Source: Methylocapsa sp. D3K7
Lineage (GTDB): Bacteria > Pseudomonadota > Alphaproteobacteria > Rhizobiales > Beijerinckiaceae
Length of the DNA stretch: 64,000 nt
Direction of reading: 5' to 3'
Assembly (NCBI RefSeq): GCF_029855125.1
Contig: NZ_CP123229.1
Coordinates: 3,516,501 to 3,580,500 of the forward strand
The notes beneath the pieces were generated by a model, which was not told the origin of the DNA, searched no databases, and saw nothing but the letters and a program-made list of their open reading frames with translations. The position numbers were made by a program, and so were the translations under genes. This document shows, piece by piece, positions 39,615 to 50,507 of the stretch (positions within the stretch are counted from its first letter, which is position 1; each line of letters opens with the position of its first letter).

Positions 39615-40371
39615 TAAGGGGCACATCAACATTCTGATCTTTTAGATTTATACTGATTGGCATGCGCCCCATCGCAAGACCTTCAGGTGTTGATGCCTCC
39701 ACATCGTATTTTTCGGCAAGTCTGCCAAGTATATTACTTAAACGACGTGTATGATCTTTAGCCAATCTACGCATCTTTTGTTGTATCGTTTTTTGGGCGT
39801 TACTGAGAGCCCTTTTCTCGTCCGCAGACATCATAAAGTCATAAAACAAACGAGTACGACTGTGGCCATAATATAGCGCCTCATGAGAAGTCGTAGAGTT
39901 GTATAGAAACATAATATTTGAATCTTTTAGTTTTTTGTCTATCTCTTTCGTGGCCTGTTCGTCTATTTTATTTTGGTCAACAGACATAGTTACATCGACA
40001 GTGTCTGATTCTGTTATCGAATAAGAGATAACTAATGCAACAATCTCATTTGGAATTGTTATGGTTGCAATTTTTTCTATAAATGAAATTAGGGCTGGGT
40101 CTTCAGGTTTTGTGAGTTCAAGTGTATAAGTGATATTTATTGGGAATTTATCCTTAAGCCATTGTGTCTTTTCTAGTTTATATTCAAAGCCGCCCTGATT
40201 TATAGCCCAAGGTAAGGATGATTCTTCTTCAAATAATTTCGATAACAGCCTTATGAGACAGGATTTTCCGGCGTTATTTCGCCCAGAGATAGTGCAGTAT
40301 CCGTTCGAAAAATTTATGGTCAAATCCTGTAGTGTACGGTAATTCTTCGTGGATATAGATTTTATCCGCAT
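39615..40371 (-). pseudogene. 5' part of the OLD-family ATPase-nuclease gene split by an IS
   Basis: N-terminal ATPase half. MRIKSISTKNYRTLQDL is the SMC/RecF-like start, with Walker A GRNNAGKSCLI at residues 30-40. The host sequence runs to NVDVPL at the IS; the last residues of the open frame (SVRPGSS) are IS-derived. Start ATG at 40371 has GGGGGAC upstream. DNA is AT-rich (39961-40020 is 21/60 G+C). With the 3' part the original protein would be 559 residues: ATPase core split by a dimerisation region, followed by Toprim. A natural role in phage or plasmid defence is inferred from the family. Confidence 0.85.
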
Positions 40372-40912
40372 ATAGACGTCCCCCGATAAATTTTCTTGTG
40401 TGTGTTAAGCATAATATGTAAAAATTTAAGCTCGTAATAGTAAAGTAATACGACATCAGGAGGTGCCCACAACTTCGCTGCTCGCGGCGTTATAGATACT
40501 TGACTTCATAATTCAGGTCAGCTGGCCGAATTAAGGGATTTCTCAGGGACGCGCCGGCATTACCGATAAATCAAAGCTCCCAGCATAGATCTAATTTCGT
40601 TGCCGCGATCCCGCCAAAAAGCCGGATTTATACATCGCCGCGCCTTGCAAAAATTCTCTAGCGCAAAGTATCAATCGGTCCAAGTTGTTTCACGTGACCC
40701 ATTTTGGTCCCAGCAACCAGACAAAAGGCTCGCACGGCGATCACGCAAATTCTTTTACTTACCAGTTTCGAAAAAGCGAACCGAAATTTTGAACTGTCCC
40801 TCCTCCAAAACTTTGCGGGACTTTCGCCGCATGGCATTATAAAGCTCCCGTTTGGCGCTTCCTCTTTTTAGGTTCGCCGCATGATCCCAAAAAGTCCGTA
40901 CCTTTATGGATC
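40372..40912. other. Intergenic region, right edge of the foreign block
   Basis: About 540 bases without a supported gene. The first 90 are AT-rich and should hold the promoter of the OLD-type gene. The parS-like copy C is at 40677-40710 and a small repeat hairpin overlaps the right end. G+C rises toward rlmE. Two in-frame ORFs of 60-80 codons here have no family features. Confidence 0.6.
40677..40710. promoter_or_regulatory. Degenerate parS-like palindrome, copy C
   Basis: Centred on TTGTTTCACGTGACCCAT. The left half-site GTTTCACGTGA is intact and the right half has decayed (ACCC in place of AAAC). Outer arms GGTCCAA and TTTGGTCC are kept. With seven more bases (TCAATCG) on the left it forms a 40-bp direct repeat with copy B across the foreign block. 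Confidence 0.5.
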
Positions 40913-40916
40913 ATGC
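40879..40916. repeat. Short REP-like hairpin at the rlmE start
   Basis: GCATGATCC at 40879-40887 and GGATCATGC at 40908-40916 form a perfect 9-bp stem, with AAAAAGT in the loop. It is akin to the widespread Hyphomicrobiales GAGCATGATCC...AAAAAG intergenic repeats. Its right arm contains the annotated ATG of rlmE (40913), so either the hairpin affects initiation or the true start is the GTG at 40931. Confidence 0.55.
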
Positions 40917-41638
40917 TCTTGGATATCACCGTGACCGATACAAAATCCTCCTCCGGCCGCGAAGGCGGGCGTTCGCTCAAGACGCGGGTGAAGACTGCGC
41001 GCAAACGCTCGCTGTCCTCGACCTTGTGGCTTGAGCGGCAGCTGAATGATCCTTATGTGGCGAAGGCCAAGCGGGAGGGGTTCCGGTCGCGGGCGGCTTA
41101 TAAGCTGATCGAGATCGACGAGCGCTATCATTTTTTGAAACCCGGCCAGCGGGTTGTCGATCTGGGCGCGGCCCCCGGCGGCTGGTCGCAGGTGGCGGTG
41201 GGCAAGGTTGGCTCGGAGCAAGGCAAGGGCAGAGTCATTGGCATCGATCTTCTCGACACCGATCCCATGCCGGGCGCCGAATTCAAGGTCATGGATTTTC
41301 TGGCTGAGGATGCACCGCAGCAGCTGATGGAATGGCTCGGCGGCAAGGCCGATGTCGTGCTCTCCGACATGGCGGCGAATGCCACTGGGCACAAGAAAAC
41401 CGATCAACTGCGCATCATCGGCCTCGTCGAACTTGCCGCCGATTTTGCCTGCGAGGTTCTCGCCGAGGGCGGCGCCTTTCTCGCCAAGGTGATCCAGGGC
41501 GGCACCGAGCACGAGTTGCTCGCCCGGCTGAAGCGCGAATTCGCCGCCGTGCGCCATGTGAAGCCGCAGGCCAGCCGCGCCGGTTCGGCCGAGCTTTATG
41601 TGCTGGCGACCGGCTTTAGAGGCCCCACGAAACGCTAG
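40913..41638 (+). CDS. rlmE: 23S rRNA (uridine-2552) 2'-O-methyltransferase
   Basis: 241 residues. [20 protein letters not shown] carries the first catalytic lysine, [15 protein letters not shown] is the SAM motif, [17 protein letters not shown] the catalytic aspartate region and AKVIQGG the second lysine: the K-D-K-E FtsJ pattern is complete. It methylates U2552 in the 50S A-loop. The start is ambiguous between ATG 40913, inside a repeat hairpin, and GTG 40931. The gene has been separated from ppx by the foreign block and may have lost its original promoter. Confidence 0.94.
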   Translation: MLLDITVTDTKSSSGREGGRSLKTRVKTARKRSLSSTLWLERQLNDPYVAKAKREGFRSRAAYKLIEIDERYHFLKPGQRVVDLGAAPGGWSQVAVGKVGSEQGKGRVIGIDLLDTDPMPGAEFKVMDFLAEDAPQQLMEWLGGKADVVLSDMAANATGHKKTDQLRIIGLVELAADFACEVLAEGGAFLAKVIQGGTEHELLARLKREFAAVRHVKPQASRAGSAELYVLATGFRGPTKR

Positions 41639-41642
41639 AGCG

Positions 41643-41748
41643 CTTTCCGATCAGGTGGAATCACCTGATCGGAAAGAAATCGCTCAAAATCAAAGAGCTG
41701 GAGCATGTTCTGATCGAAAAAGTCGATCAACTTTTTCGGAACATGCTC
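41643..41748. repeat. Double-hairpin REP-like intergenic repeat
   Basis: Two back-to-back inverted repeats fill the space between the convergent rlmE and DHA2 exporter. The first (41643-41676) is a perfect 15-bp stem, CTTTCCGATCAGGTG with a GAAT loop. The second (41701-41748) pairs GAGCATGTTC with the closing arm at its end and CGAAAAAGT with ACTTTTTCG. This unit occurs in many Hyphomicrobiales intergenic regions. It could act as a two-way terminator. Confidence 0.75.
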
Positions 41749-41758
41749 TGAGGCTCGT

Positions 41759-43180
41759 TCATTGCCCAGCGGGCGCGATGGCCTCCGAGGGTTCCGAGGG
41801 GTTTGCAATCAGCTCCGCGCCGGCCTCCGAGGGGAGGCGGAAGAAGATGGGCGCCGCGCTCAGGGAGACCAGCGCCATCGTCACAAAAGCCCATTTGAAA
41901 TTTTCGGGCGAAAGAACAGCGACGCCCGGGTTCAGCAGGGCAAAGCCTTGCAGCGCGCCAGCACCGGCGGTGACGCCAAGACTTAATGACAATTGCTGGG
42001 CGGCGGACGAGAAGCTGACGGCCCGGCTCATTCTTGAATTGTCGATGTCGGCAAAGACAATCGCATTGAGGCTGGTGAACTCGAGCGAGCGCACGAAGCC
42101 GCACGTCAGCAGCACCCCCATCATGAGAACCACTGGAGTCGAAGGTGTGAAGAAGCCGTAACAAGCAAGCAAGGCGGCGGTCAATATCGCGTCATAGACG
42201 AGCACGCGGCGAAAGCCGAACAGCCGCAGGATCGGCGCCGCCGTGGCTTTCATGGCCATGGCCCCCACCGAGGCGATGAACGTGACCGAACCCGATTGGA
42301 ATGCGTTCATGCCAAAACCGGCTTGCAACATGAGCGGCAGCAGAAAGGGGATCGAGCCAATTCCGATGCGGAACAAAGACCCTCCCATCACACTCGCGCG
42401 GAAGGTTTTGATTTTGAGAAGGGTGAGATCGATCAGCGGAAACGCGGTGCGGCGGGCGTGCCAGACATAGGTGATCAAAGCAGTAGCGCCCAAGGCGGTA
42501 AGAAAGACCGCGGCTTCCCAAGGGAGGAGGCCGCGCCCGGCGCCGCCAAGCCCGAACAACAAAAAAGCCAGCCCGGAGCCGCAGAGGAGGAAGCCCTTAA
42601 CGTCGAGCGGCCACGTGCCTTCGCCCGTGATGTCTTCCACGAAGAGGGTCGCGAGGACAATGCCGGCAGCGCCGATTGGCACATTGATCCAGAAGATCCA
42701 GCGCCAGTGAAAATAGGTTGTGATGAAGCCGCCGAGCAGCGGCCCCGCCACCGGCCCCAGAAGCGCGGGGATCGTCAGATAGGAGAGCGCGTTGACAAGT
42801 TCGGTGCGTTCAACGGAGCGCAAAAGCACGAGCCGTCCAACCGGAACCATCATCGCGCCGCCGAGACCTTGGACCACACGGGCGGCGATAAATCCCGGCA
42901 GGGTCGACGCCATGCCGCACAGGATGGAGCCCAGGGTGAAGACAAGAATGGCGATCCGGAAGATTTTGCGGGCGCCAAAACGGTCGGCCACCCAACCGCT
43001 CGCCGGGATGAAAATCGCGAGCGACACGAGATAGGAGGTCAGGGCAAGTTTGAGGGAAATCGGATCTTCATGAAGGTCGATCGCAATCGCGGGCAGCGAT
43101 GTCGCGATGACGGTCGAGTCGAGATTTTCCATGAATAAGGCGCAAGCGACGGTGAGCGCCGAAATGAGATAGGACGGCAA
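41759..43180 (-). CDS. DHA2-family MFS exporter
   Basis: About 473 residues from TTG at 43180, which has GGGAG nine bases upstream; the frame is open to 43252 but without a better signal. VACALFMENLDSTVIATSLP is the DHA2 helix-1 motif, GWVADRFGARKIFR motif A and LTIPALLGPVAGPLLGG motif C of drug:H+ antiporters. About 13-14 membrane helices are expected. It probably exports small toxic compounds; the substrate is unknown. It is divergent from guaB. Bases 43181-43573 between the two starts hold no recognised feature. Confidence 0.85.
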   Translation of the reverse strand: MPSYLISALTVACALFMENLDSTVIATSLPAIAIDLHEDPISLKLALTSYLVSLAIFIPASGWVADRFGARKIFRIAILVFTLGSILCGMASTLPGFIAARVVQGLGGAMMVPVGRLVLLRSVERTELVNALSYLTIPALLGPVAGPLLGGFITTYFHWRWIFWINVPIGAAGIVLATLFVEDITGEGTWPLDVKGFLLCGSGLAFLLFGLGGAGRGLLPWEAAVFLTALGATALITYVWHARRTAFPLIDLTLLKIKTFRASVMGGSLFRIGIGSIPFLLPLMLQAGFGMNAFQSGSVTFIASVGAMAMKATAAPILRLFGFRRVLVYDAILTAALLACYGFFTPSTPVVLMMGVLLTCGFVRSLEFTSLNAIVFADIDNSRMSRAVSFSSAAQQLSLSLGVTAGAGALQGFALLNPGVAVLSPENFKWAFVTMALVSLSAAPIFFRLPSEAGAELIANPSEPSEAIAPAGQ

Positions 43181-43465
43181 AGCTGCGGGCTCCCAAGGGA
43201 TTTTTGTAAAAGGAAAGGGGGCGAGGTGTAATTGGAGGCAATTCCTTGCCAATTCAACCCGGAAGACTCGGAGCAGGTCTCGTCACACCCGGCTTTTCCG
43301 ATGCATATATCCTCTAGGTTCATGAAACTGAGGCAATTTCCGTTCCCGTCACGCAATTTCACGTGATTTGGACAGAAATCGTCACGAAAGCTCTGCGGCA
43401 AGCCTTTGGAGAACTGCCCGATGACGGCCGGTCTGTGTTTGCGCTCCGCTCCGGGCGTGCTATGA

Positions 43466-45067
<1,602 letters not shown>

Positions 45068-45104
45068 GCCAAGGGCTGAACACTTTCGCTGGGATGACGG
45101 CCAT

Positions 45105-45542
45105 ATGAGCCTGCAATCAATTCTGCTGCCGCTTTTCGTTCAAGTTGGGCTGACGTTTTTCCTTATTCTCTGGATGGCGAAGGAACGCACGGGTCTTCTC
45201 AAGCGCCGCGCGGTCAATTGGCGGGACATCGCGCTGCGCCAAAATCCTTGGCCCGGCCGCGCCCAGCAAATTGGCAATTGCTTCGAAAATCAGTTCGAGA
45301 TCCCGGTCCTGTTCTATGTCCTCGTGGTGCTGGCGATCATCACCAAAAAGGCCGATCTTCCCTTTGTTGTCATGGAATGGCTTTTCGCCGCGACGCGAAT
45401 TGCGCATGCCATTGTCTTCACAACCTCGAACTATGTGCCGTTGCGCGGCCAGTTCTATATCGCAGGAACGCTTATTTTGCTGCTGATGTGGGGCCTCTTT
45501 GCGGTCCGGATTTTTGCTGGCTCCTCGATTGGAGCATTATGA
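45105..45542 (+). CDS. MAPEG family membrane protein
   Basis: 145 residues from MSLQSILLPLFVQVGLTFFL. Four membrane helices and the loop RQNPWPGRAQQIGNCFENQFE then PVLFYVLVVLAII fit the MAPEG fold (eicosanoid and glutathione metabolism in eukaryotes). The bacterial members are of unknown substrate. The frame is open upstream inside guaB, so the ATG at 45105 is chosen. Located between guaB and the RsmB-type gene, usual for the group. Confidence 0.82.
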   Translation: MSLQSILLPLFVQVGLTFFLILWMAKERTGLLKRRAVNWRDIALRQNPWPGRAQQIGNCFENQFEIPVLFYVLVVLAIITKKADLPFVVMEWLFAATRIAHAIVFTTSNYVPLRGQFYIAGTLILLLMWGLFAVRIFAGSSIGAL

Positions 45543-45555
45543 GAGTTGGTATTCG

Positions 45556-46863
45556 ATGACGCCTGGTGCTCGCATTTCAGCGGCGATTGAAGTTTTGGAC
45601 GACGTCAATGCGCGCAAACGACCGGCCGCCGACGCGCTGAAGGATTGGGGGCTGTCGCACCGCTTCGCGGGCTCCAAGGATCGCGCGGCGATCGCTTCGC
45701 TGGTGTTTGACGCGGAGCGCAACCGGGCCTCCGCCGCATTCCTCATGGGCAGCGAAACGCCCCGCGCGGTTGTTCTCGGCTCGCTTGCCCGGGCGCGCGG
45801 CATGGACGCCGATGCGCTGATGTCGCTCTGTTCGGGCGAGGCGCATGCACCGCCTCCCCTTGATGAAAGGGAAACCAATTGCCTCGCCAAGGGCGATCTG
45901 AACGGCGCGCCCAGTTTTGTCGCGGGCGATTTTCCGCAATGGTTGGAACCATCCCTGACTGCCGTCTTCGGCGAGAATACCATCGCCGAGATGAGCGCCC
46001 TCGCCACGCGGGCGCCGGTCGATCTGCGCGTCAACACTCTGAAGGCCGGACGAGACAAAGTGCTTACGGGTCTCGCGCATCTGCACGCGACGCCAACGCT
46101 TCTGTCGCCGCTTGGCCTGCGCATACCTTTGATGCCGGACGGCCGTGGCCCGTCACTCTCGGCGGAGCCCGCCTATGTCAAGGGTCTTGTCGAAATTCAG
46201 GACGAAGGCTCGCAGCTTGCCGCTCTCCTTGCCCTGGCGAAACCTGGCGAGCAGGTGCTTGATCTTTGCGCGGGCGCTGGAGGCAAAACTCTTGCGCTTG
46301 CGGCAGCGATGCAGAACAAGGGCCAGATCCACGCAGCCGACCGCGACGGTTCAAGGCTCATGCGCAGCATGGCGCGGCTCGAACGCGCCGGGGTTCGCAA
46401 CGTCCAGCTGCATGCTCCGCGTGGCAGCCACGACGTGCTCGCTTCTCTCGAAGGCCGCTGCGATCTCGTTTTCGTGGATGCGCCCTGTACCGGCACGGGG
46501 ACTTGGCGGCGCAACCCCGACGCGAAATGGCGGATGCGGCCGGGCGCTCTCGCCATCCGGATCGCGGAGCAGGTTGAGGCTCTCGAAGAGGCGGTCCGTT
46601 TCGCAAAGCCGCATGGGCGAATACTTTATGTGACATGTTCGATTCTGCGGGAGGAAAACGAAGACCGGATCGCGGCTTTTCTTCGCGAGCATCCGGATTT
46701 TCAATGTCTTTCCGCGCAAGAACTGGCTTCCACGGCGCATCTTCCCGAACTCGCACGGTTTGCATCGCGCCTTGGTTTAGGTCTTCGTCTGACGCCGTTG
46801 ACGAGTGGCACCGATGGGTTTTTTGTGGCCATGCTGATGCGGGGCGCACACGCGGCCCAATAA
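45556..46863 (+). CDS. rsmB: RsmB/NOP-family 16S rRNA (cytosine-C5) methyltransferase
   Basis: 435 residues from MTPGARISAAIEVL. A NusB-like N-terminal part (to about 150) precedes a SAM domain with [18 protein letters not shown]. The two catalytic cysteines are in DAPCTGTGTWRRNPD (near 309) and YVTCSILREENE (near 359). It methylates cytosine in 16S rRNA. An NOP2/RsmF-type target cannot be ruled out from sequence. Confidence 0.9.
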   Translation: MTPGARISAAIEVLDDVNARKRPAADALKDWGLSHRFAGSKDRAAIASLVFDAERNRASAAFLMGSETPRAVVLGSLARARGMDADALMSLCSGEAHAPPPLDERETNCLAKGDLNGAPSFVAGDFPQWLEPSLTAVFGENTIAEMSALATRAPVDLRVNTLKAGRDKVLTGLAHLHATPTLLSPLGLRIPLMPDGRGPSLSAEPAYVKGLVEIQDEGSQLAALLALAKPGEQVLDLCAGAGGKTLALAAAMQNKGQIHAADRDGSRLMRSMARLERAGVRNVQLHAPRGSHDVLASLEGRCDLVFVDAPCTGTGTWRRNPDAKWRMRPGALAIRIAEQVEALEEAVRFAKPHGRILYVTCSILREENEDRIAAFLREHPDFQCLSAQELASTAHLPELARFASRLGLGLRLTPLTSGTDGFFVAMLMRGAHAAQ

Positions 46864-47002
46864 CCTTTGCAGAGCAGCGACGCTGGCGCTTGATGTCAGT
46901 GGGCGCCCGAGCTTGGCATCGTTTATGCCTTCAATCCGGGGACACGCCAGCAAAGCCGTGCCAGCGTAATCGGTGCCAAGACAGTGAGATGGCGGTTCGA
47001 AC

Positions 47003-49168
47003 ATGACGGCTTATGAAAAACTGGGCGAAATCCGCGTTGCGCAGGTTCTGCGCGATTTCATCAGCAATGACGTTTTGCCGGGAACGGATATCGGTGCCGA
47101 TCAATTTTGGACTGGGCTGGAAGGGCTTATCGGTACGTTCGCGCCCCGCATTCGCGACCAATTGAAGTTTCGTGACGAGCTGCAGGAAAAAATCGACGCG
47201 TATCATCGCAAGACCATGAGCCAGCCGTTCGATCCGGCGGGTTATGAACAATTTCTTCGCGAGATCGGCTATCTCGTTTCAGAGCCCCACGATTTTGTTC
47301 TCCGGACCGAAAATGTGTTGGAGGTGGCGCGGGTCGCGGGGCCGCAACTCGTCGTCCCAGCCTCGAACGCCCGTTACGCCCTAAATGCCGCGAATGCGCG
47401 CTGGGGCAGCCTTTATGATGCGCTTTATGGCACGGACGTCATTCCGGAAACCGATGGAGCGGAGCGCGGCAAGGGTTATAACAAAATACGCGGCGCCAAA
47501 GTCGTGGACTGGGTCCGCGCGTTTCTCGACGATGTGGCTCCCCTCGCGAAGGGCAGCCACAAAGAGGTCACCGCTTATAAGGCAGCAGGCGGCGAGCTTG
47601 TCGCTATTCTTCAAAATGGCATCGAGACGCGCTTGCGGCATCCGGGCCGCTTTGCGGGATACAAAAAGAAATCGCCCGATTCCTTTGTCATTTTGTTGCG
47701 TCATCATGGCCTGCACATCGAGATCGAGATTGACCAGAACAGTTTGGTCGGGGCCGAAAACAAGGCGGGCGTCGCCGATGTCATCCTTGAAGCCGCGCTC
47801 AGCACCATCATCGATCTCGAGGACAGTGCGTCGGCGGTCGATGCGCAAGACAAGATCGGCGTCTACCGCAATTGGCTTGGACTGATGCAGGGGAGTTTGA
47901 CAGCGAGCCTTGAAAAGAATGGCTTGCTGTTTGAGCGCCGGCTTAATGAAGATCGCACTTATGTAAACCGGGATGGTGCCCCCATGACCTTGCATGGGCG
48001 CAGTCTTTTGCTGGTGCGCAATGTCGGCCATCATATGCAAACCGACGCGGTGCTCGACAAAGATGGCAACCAGATTCCCGAAACGATTCTGGATGCTGCG
48101 GTCACCACGCTGATCGCGATCCACGATCTCAAACACGCGTCGGGACCGCACAACAGCCGCCACGGTTCGATCTACATCGTGAAGCCGAAAATGCACGGTC
48201 CGGACGAGGTTGCACTCGCCAATGCGCTGTTCGCCGCCGTCGAGGACATGCTGGGCCTCCCCCGCTTCACGATCAAGATTGGCATCATGGATGAGGAGCG
48301 GCGCACCTCGGTCAATCTCAAGGCCTGCATCGCGGCGGCGGCCGATCGTGTGTTTTTCATTAATACCGGTTTCCTCGATCGTACGGGAGATGAAATTCAC
48401 ACCTCGATGGAAGCAGGGCCGATGGTCCGCAAGAACGATATGAAGAACACAGACTGGATCGCGGCGTATGAGAACTCCAACGTCGATATTGGCCTAGCGT
48501 GCGGCTTGCCGGGCCGGGCACAAATCGGAAAAGGCATGTGGGCCGCTCCCGATCGCATGGCCGACATGCTCGCGCAGAAGATCGTGCATCCGCTCGCCGG
48601 AGCGAACACCGCCTGGGTGCCGTCGCCGACGGCGGCGACCCTGCATGCGGTGCATTATCATAAGGTCGATGTCGCAAGCCGCTGGAAAGTCCTCGCCCGG
48701 CGTACGCGGGCGCCTCTCGCGGACCTTCTCACCATTCCAACCTGCCGGGTGAACTGGGCGCCTGACGACATTCAAGCTGAACTCGACAACAATTGTCAGG
48801 GCATTCTGGGCTATGTCGTGCGCTGGATCGATCAGGGCGTCGGCTGTTCCAAAGTGCCGGACATTCATGACGTCGGCCTCATGGAGGACCGGGCCACCTT
48901 GCGCATTTCGAGCCAGCACATCGCCAATTGGCTGCACCATGGAATCGTCACGCGCGAGCAGGTGACCGAAACCTTGCAACGGATGGCGGCGGTCGTCGAC
49001 CGGCAAAACGCCGGTGATCCGCTTTACCGGCCGATGGCCCCAAGCTTTGATGGCAAAGCTTTTCAAGCGGCGAAAGAGCTGATCTTCGATGGACGCGCTC
49101 AGCCTAATGGCTACACGGAGTGGATCCTCCACGCGCGGCGCCGCGAGGTGAAGGCGGCAAGCGCCTGA
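47003..49168 (+). CDS. glcB: Malate synthase G
   Basis: 721 residues, right for the monomeric G isoform. Landmarks are [56 protein letters not shown], and [19 protein letters not shown]. It condenses acetyl-CoA with glyoxylate to malate. No isocitrate lyase, glycolate oxidase or regulator is next to it. In methylotrophic relatives the enzyme also serves C1/C2 carbon assimilation, which is inference. Confidence 0.97.
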   Translation: MTAYEKLGEIRVAQVLRDFISNDVLPGTDIGADQFWTGLEGLIGTFAPRIRDQLKFRDELQEKIDAYHRKTMSQPFDPAGYEQFLREIGYLVSEPHDFVLRTENVLEVARVAGPQLVVPASNARYALNAANARWGSLYDALYGTDVIPETDGAERGKGYNKIRGAKVVDWVRAFLDDVAPLAKGSHKEVTAYKAAGGELVAILQNGIETRLRHPGRFAGYKKKSPDSFVILLRHHGLHIEIEIDQNSLVGAENKAGVADVILEAALSTIIDLEDSASAVDAQDKIGVYRNWLGLMQGSLTASLEKNGLLFERRLNEDRTYVNRDGAPMTLHGRSLLLVRNVGHHMQTDAVLDKDGNQIPETILDAAVTTLIAIHDLKHASGPHNSRHGSIYIVKPKMHGPDEVALANALFAAVEDMLGLPRFTIKIGIMDEERRTSVNLKACIAAAADRVFFINTGFLDRTGDEIHTSMEAGPMVRKNDMKNTDWIAAYENSNVDIGLACGLPGRAQIGKGMWAAPDRMADMLAQKIVHPLAGANTAWVPSPTAATLHAVHYHKVDVASRWKVLARRTRAPLADLLTIPTCRVNWAPDDIQAELDNNCQGILGYVVRWIDQGVGCSKVPDIHDVGLMEDRATLRISSQHIANWLHHGIVTREQVTETLQRMAAVVDRQNAGDPLYRPMAPSFDGKAFQAAKELIFDGRAQPNGYTEWILHARRREVKAASA

Positions 49169-49175
49169 CTCGCAC

Positions 49176-50486
49176 CTAGTTCGGCGGCGTGCCGTTGAGT
49201 GCCAGCACTTCTCCGGCGAGGTAGAGACTGCCTGCGATCAAGATGCGGGGAGGCGCCGGCCAGTTGCGCGCGGCGAGATAGGCAAGCGCCGCTTTAACGC
49301 TGCCGCAGGATGCCGCGGGAATTCCGTTTGCGGTGGCAGCGGCGGCAACCTCGGCGGCGGGCTTTGCATATTGGTCCGCATTGACAGGTACGGCGACAAC
49401 TTCTTGAGCAAGGCCCTTGAAGGCCCGCAGGAACGCCCCTGTGTCCTTGGATGCGAGCGAGCCGCAGATGATGACGAGAGGGCGTTGTCTCTTGTCTTCG
49501 AGTTCGGCCATCGATTGCGCCAGGACGCGCCCGGCATCCTCATTGTGGCCGCCGTCGAGCCAGATTTCGGAGCCTTCGGGGGCGATTGTCCCAACATGGC
49601 CCTTCGCGAGATTTTGCAAGCGGGCTGGCCACTGCGCACCTATGACACCATCCTCGAAAGCTGATGCCGCGAGATGGGGCTCGATCGCGCGCAACGCGGC
49701 AATCGCAGTCGCGGCATTTTGATGCTGATGGCGGCCGATCAGATGCGGTGGCGGCAGATCGAGAAGGCCACGCGAATCCTCGAACACAAGCCGGCCATTT
49801 TCCTCGCGGGAATCGTAGTCCCGCCCGCCAGCGATCACGGGCGCGCCCACGCGCCTTGCTTCACGCTCGAGCACCGCAAGGGCGGCATCTTCCTGGGTGC
49901 TCAGAATGGCGAGCGTGTCGGCTTTGAAGATGCCGGCCTTTTCATACGCGATTTTATCGACTGTCGCACCGAGGAACTCGGGATGATCGATGGAGATCGG
50001 GGTAATGACCGTGGCCGCCGGGCGCGCGATGACATTGGTGGCATCGTATCGGCCGCCAAGGCCGGTTTCGAGCAGCAAATAATCGGCCGGATGCTCGCTG
50101 AAAAGCTTGAATGCCGCGGCCGTGGTCACTTCGAAGAATGTGATTGGCTGGCCCGCATTGGCGGTTTCACAGGCGGTCAGGGCGGCAAAAAGCTCCGTAT
50201 CTCCAACGAGCCGTCCGTGCGTCCCCAGTCTGATCCGTTCATGGAAACGCACCAGATGCGGCGAGGTGTAGACATGGACGCGTTTGCCTGCGGCTTCGAG
50301 AATGGCGCGCATGAACGCGATCGTCGAACCCTTGCCATTGGTTCCGGCGACGTGAATGACCGGCGGCAGGCGCGCCTCCGGCGAACCGAGCGCGGCAAGC
50401 AGCCGCTCGATCCTGCCGAGCGAGAGTTCGATCGTGTTCCGGTGCAGCGTGAAGAGGCGTGAGAGGAGCGCGTTGAGCGAATCCAT
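49176..50486 (-). CDS. folC: Bifunctional folylpolyglutamate / dihydrofolate synthase
   Basis: 436 residues. The ATP loop HVAGTNGKGSTIAFM, the TSPHLVRFHERIRL segment, LLETGLGGRYDATNV and ISIDHPEFLGATVDKIA are conserved Mur-ligase-type motifs. It adds glutamate to dihydropteroate and to folates. It follows accD at 21 bases on the same strand, giving a trpA-accD-folC unit that is conserved in Hyphomicrobiales. Confidence 0.95.
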   Translation of the reverse strand: MDSLNALLSRLFTLHRNTIELSLGRIERLLAALGSPEARLPPVIHVAGTNGKGSTIAFMRAILEAAGKRVHVYTSPHLVRFHERIRLGTHGRLVGDTELFAALTACETANAGQPITFFEVTTAAAFKLFSEHPADYLLLETGLGGRYDATNVIARPAATVITPISIDHPEFLGATVDKIAYEKAGIFKADTLAILSTQEDAALAVLEREARRVGAPVIAGGRDYDSREENGRLVFEDSRGLLDLPPPHLIGRHQHQNAATAIAALRAIEPHLAASAFEDGVIGAQWPARLQNLAKGHVGTIAPEGSEIWLDGGHNEDAGRVLAQSMAELEDKRQRPLVIICGSLASKDTGAFLRAFKGLAQEVVAVPVNADQYAKPAAEVAAAATANGIPAASCGSVKAALAYLAARNWPAPPRILIAGSLYLAGEVLALNGTPPN

Positions 50487-50507
50487 GTTGCCCTTGTTTC
50501 GCGGTCC

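Noticed and set aside
37753..40371. Complete Gabija (GajAB) or other multi-gene defence system
   Set aside because: The OLD-type gene is alone; no UvrD-like helicase, reverse transcriptase, second ATPase or toxin partner is found on either side.
42296..43138. 280-codon ORF antisense to the DHA2 exporter
   Set aside because: Highly charged Arg/Glu/Lys/Gly translation typical of the reverse of a membrane protein.
43355..43369. Possible fourth parS-like site (AATTTCACGTGATTT) between the exporter and guaB
   Set aside because: Only the inner TTCACGTGA matches; the flanking bases and the outer arms are absent, so chance is likely.
47381..48400. 339-codon ORF antisense to malate synthase G
   Set aside because: Shadow frame of an unambiguous conserved enzyme.
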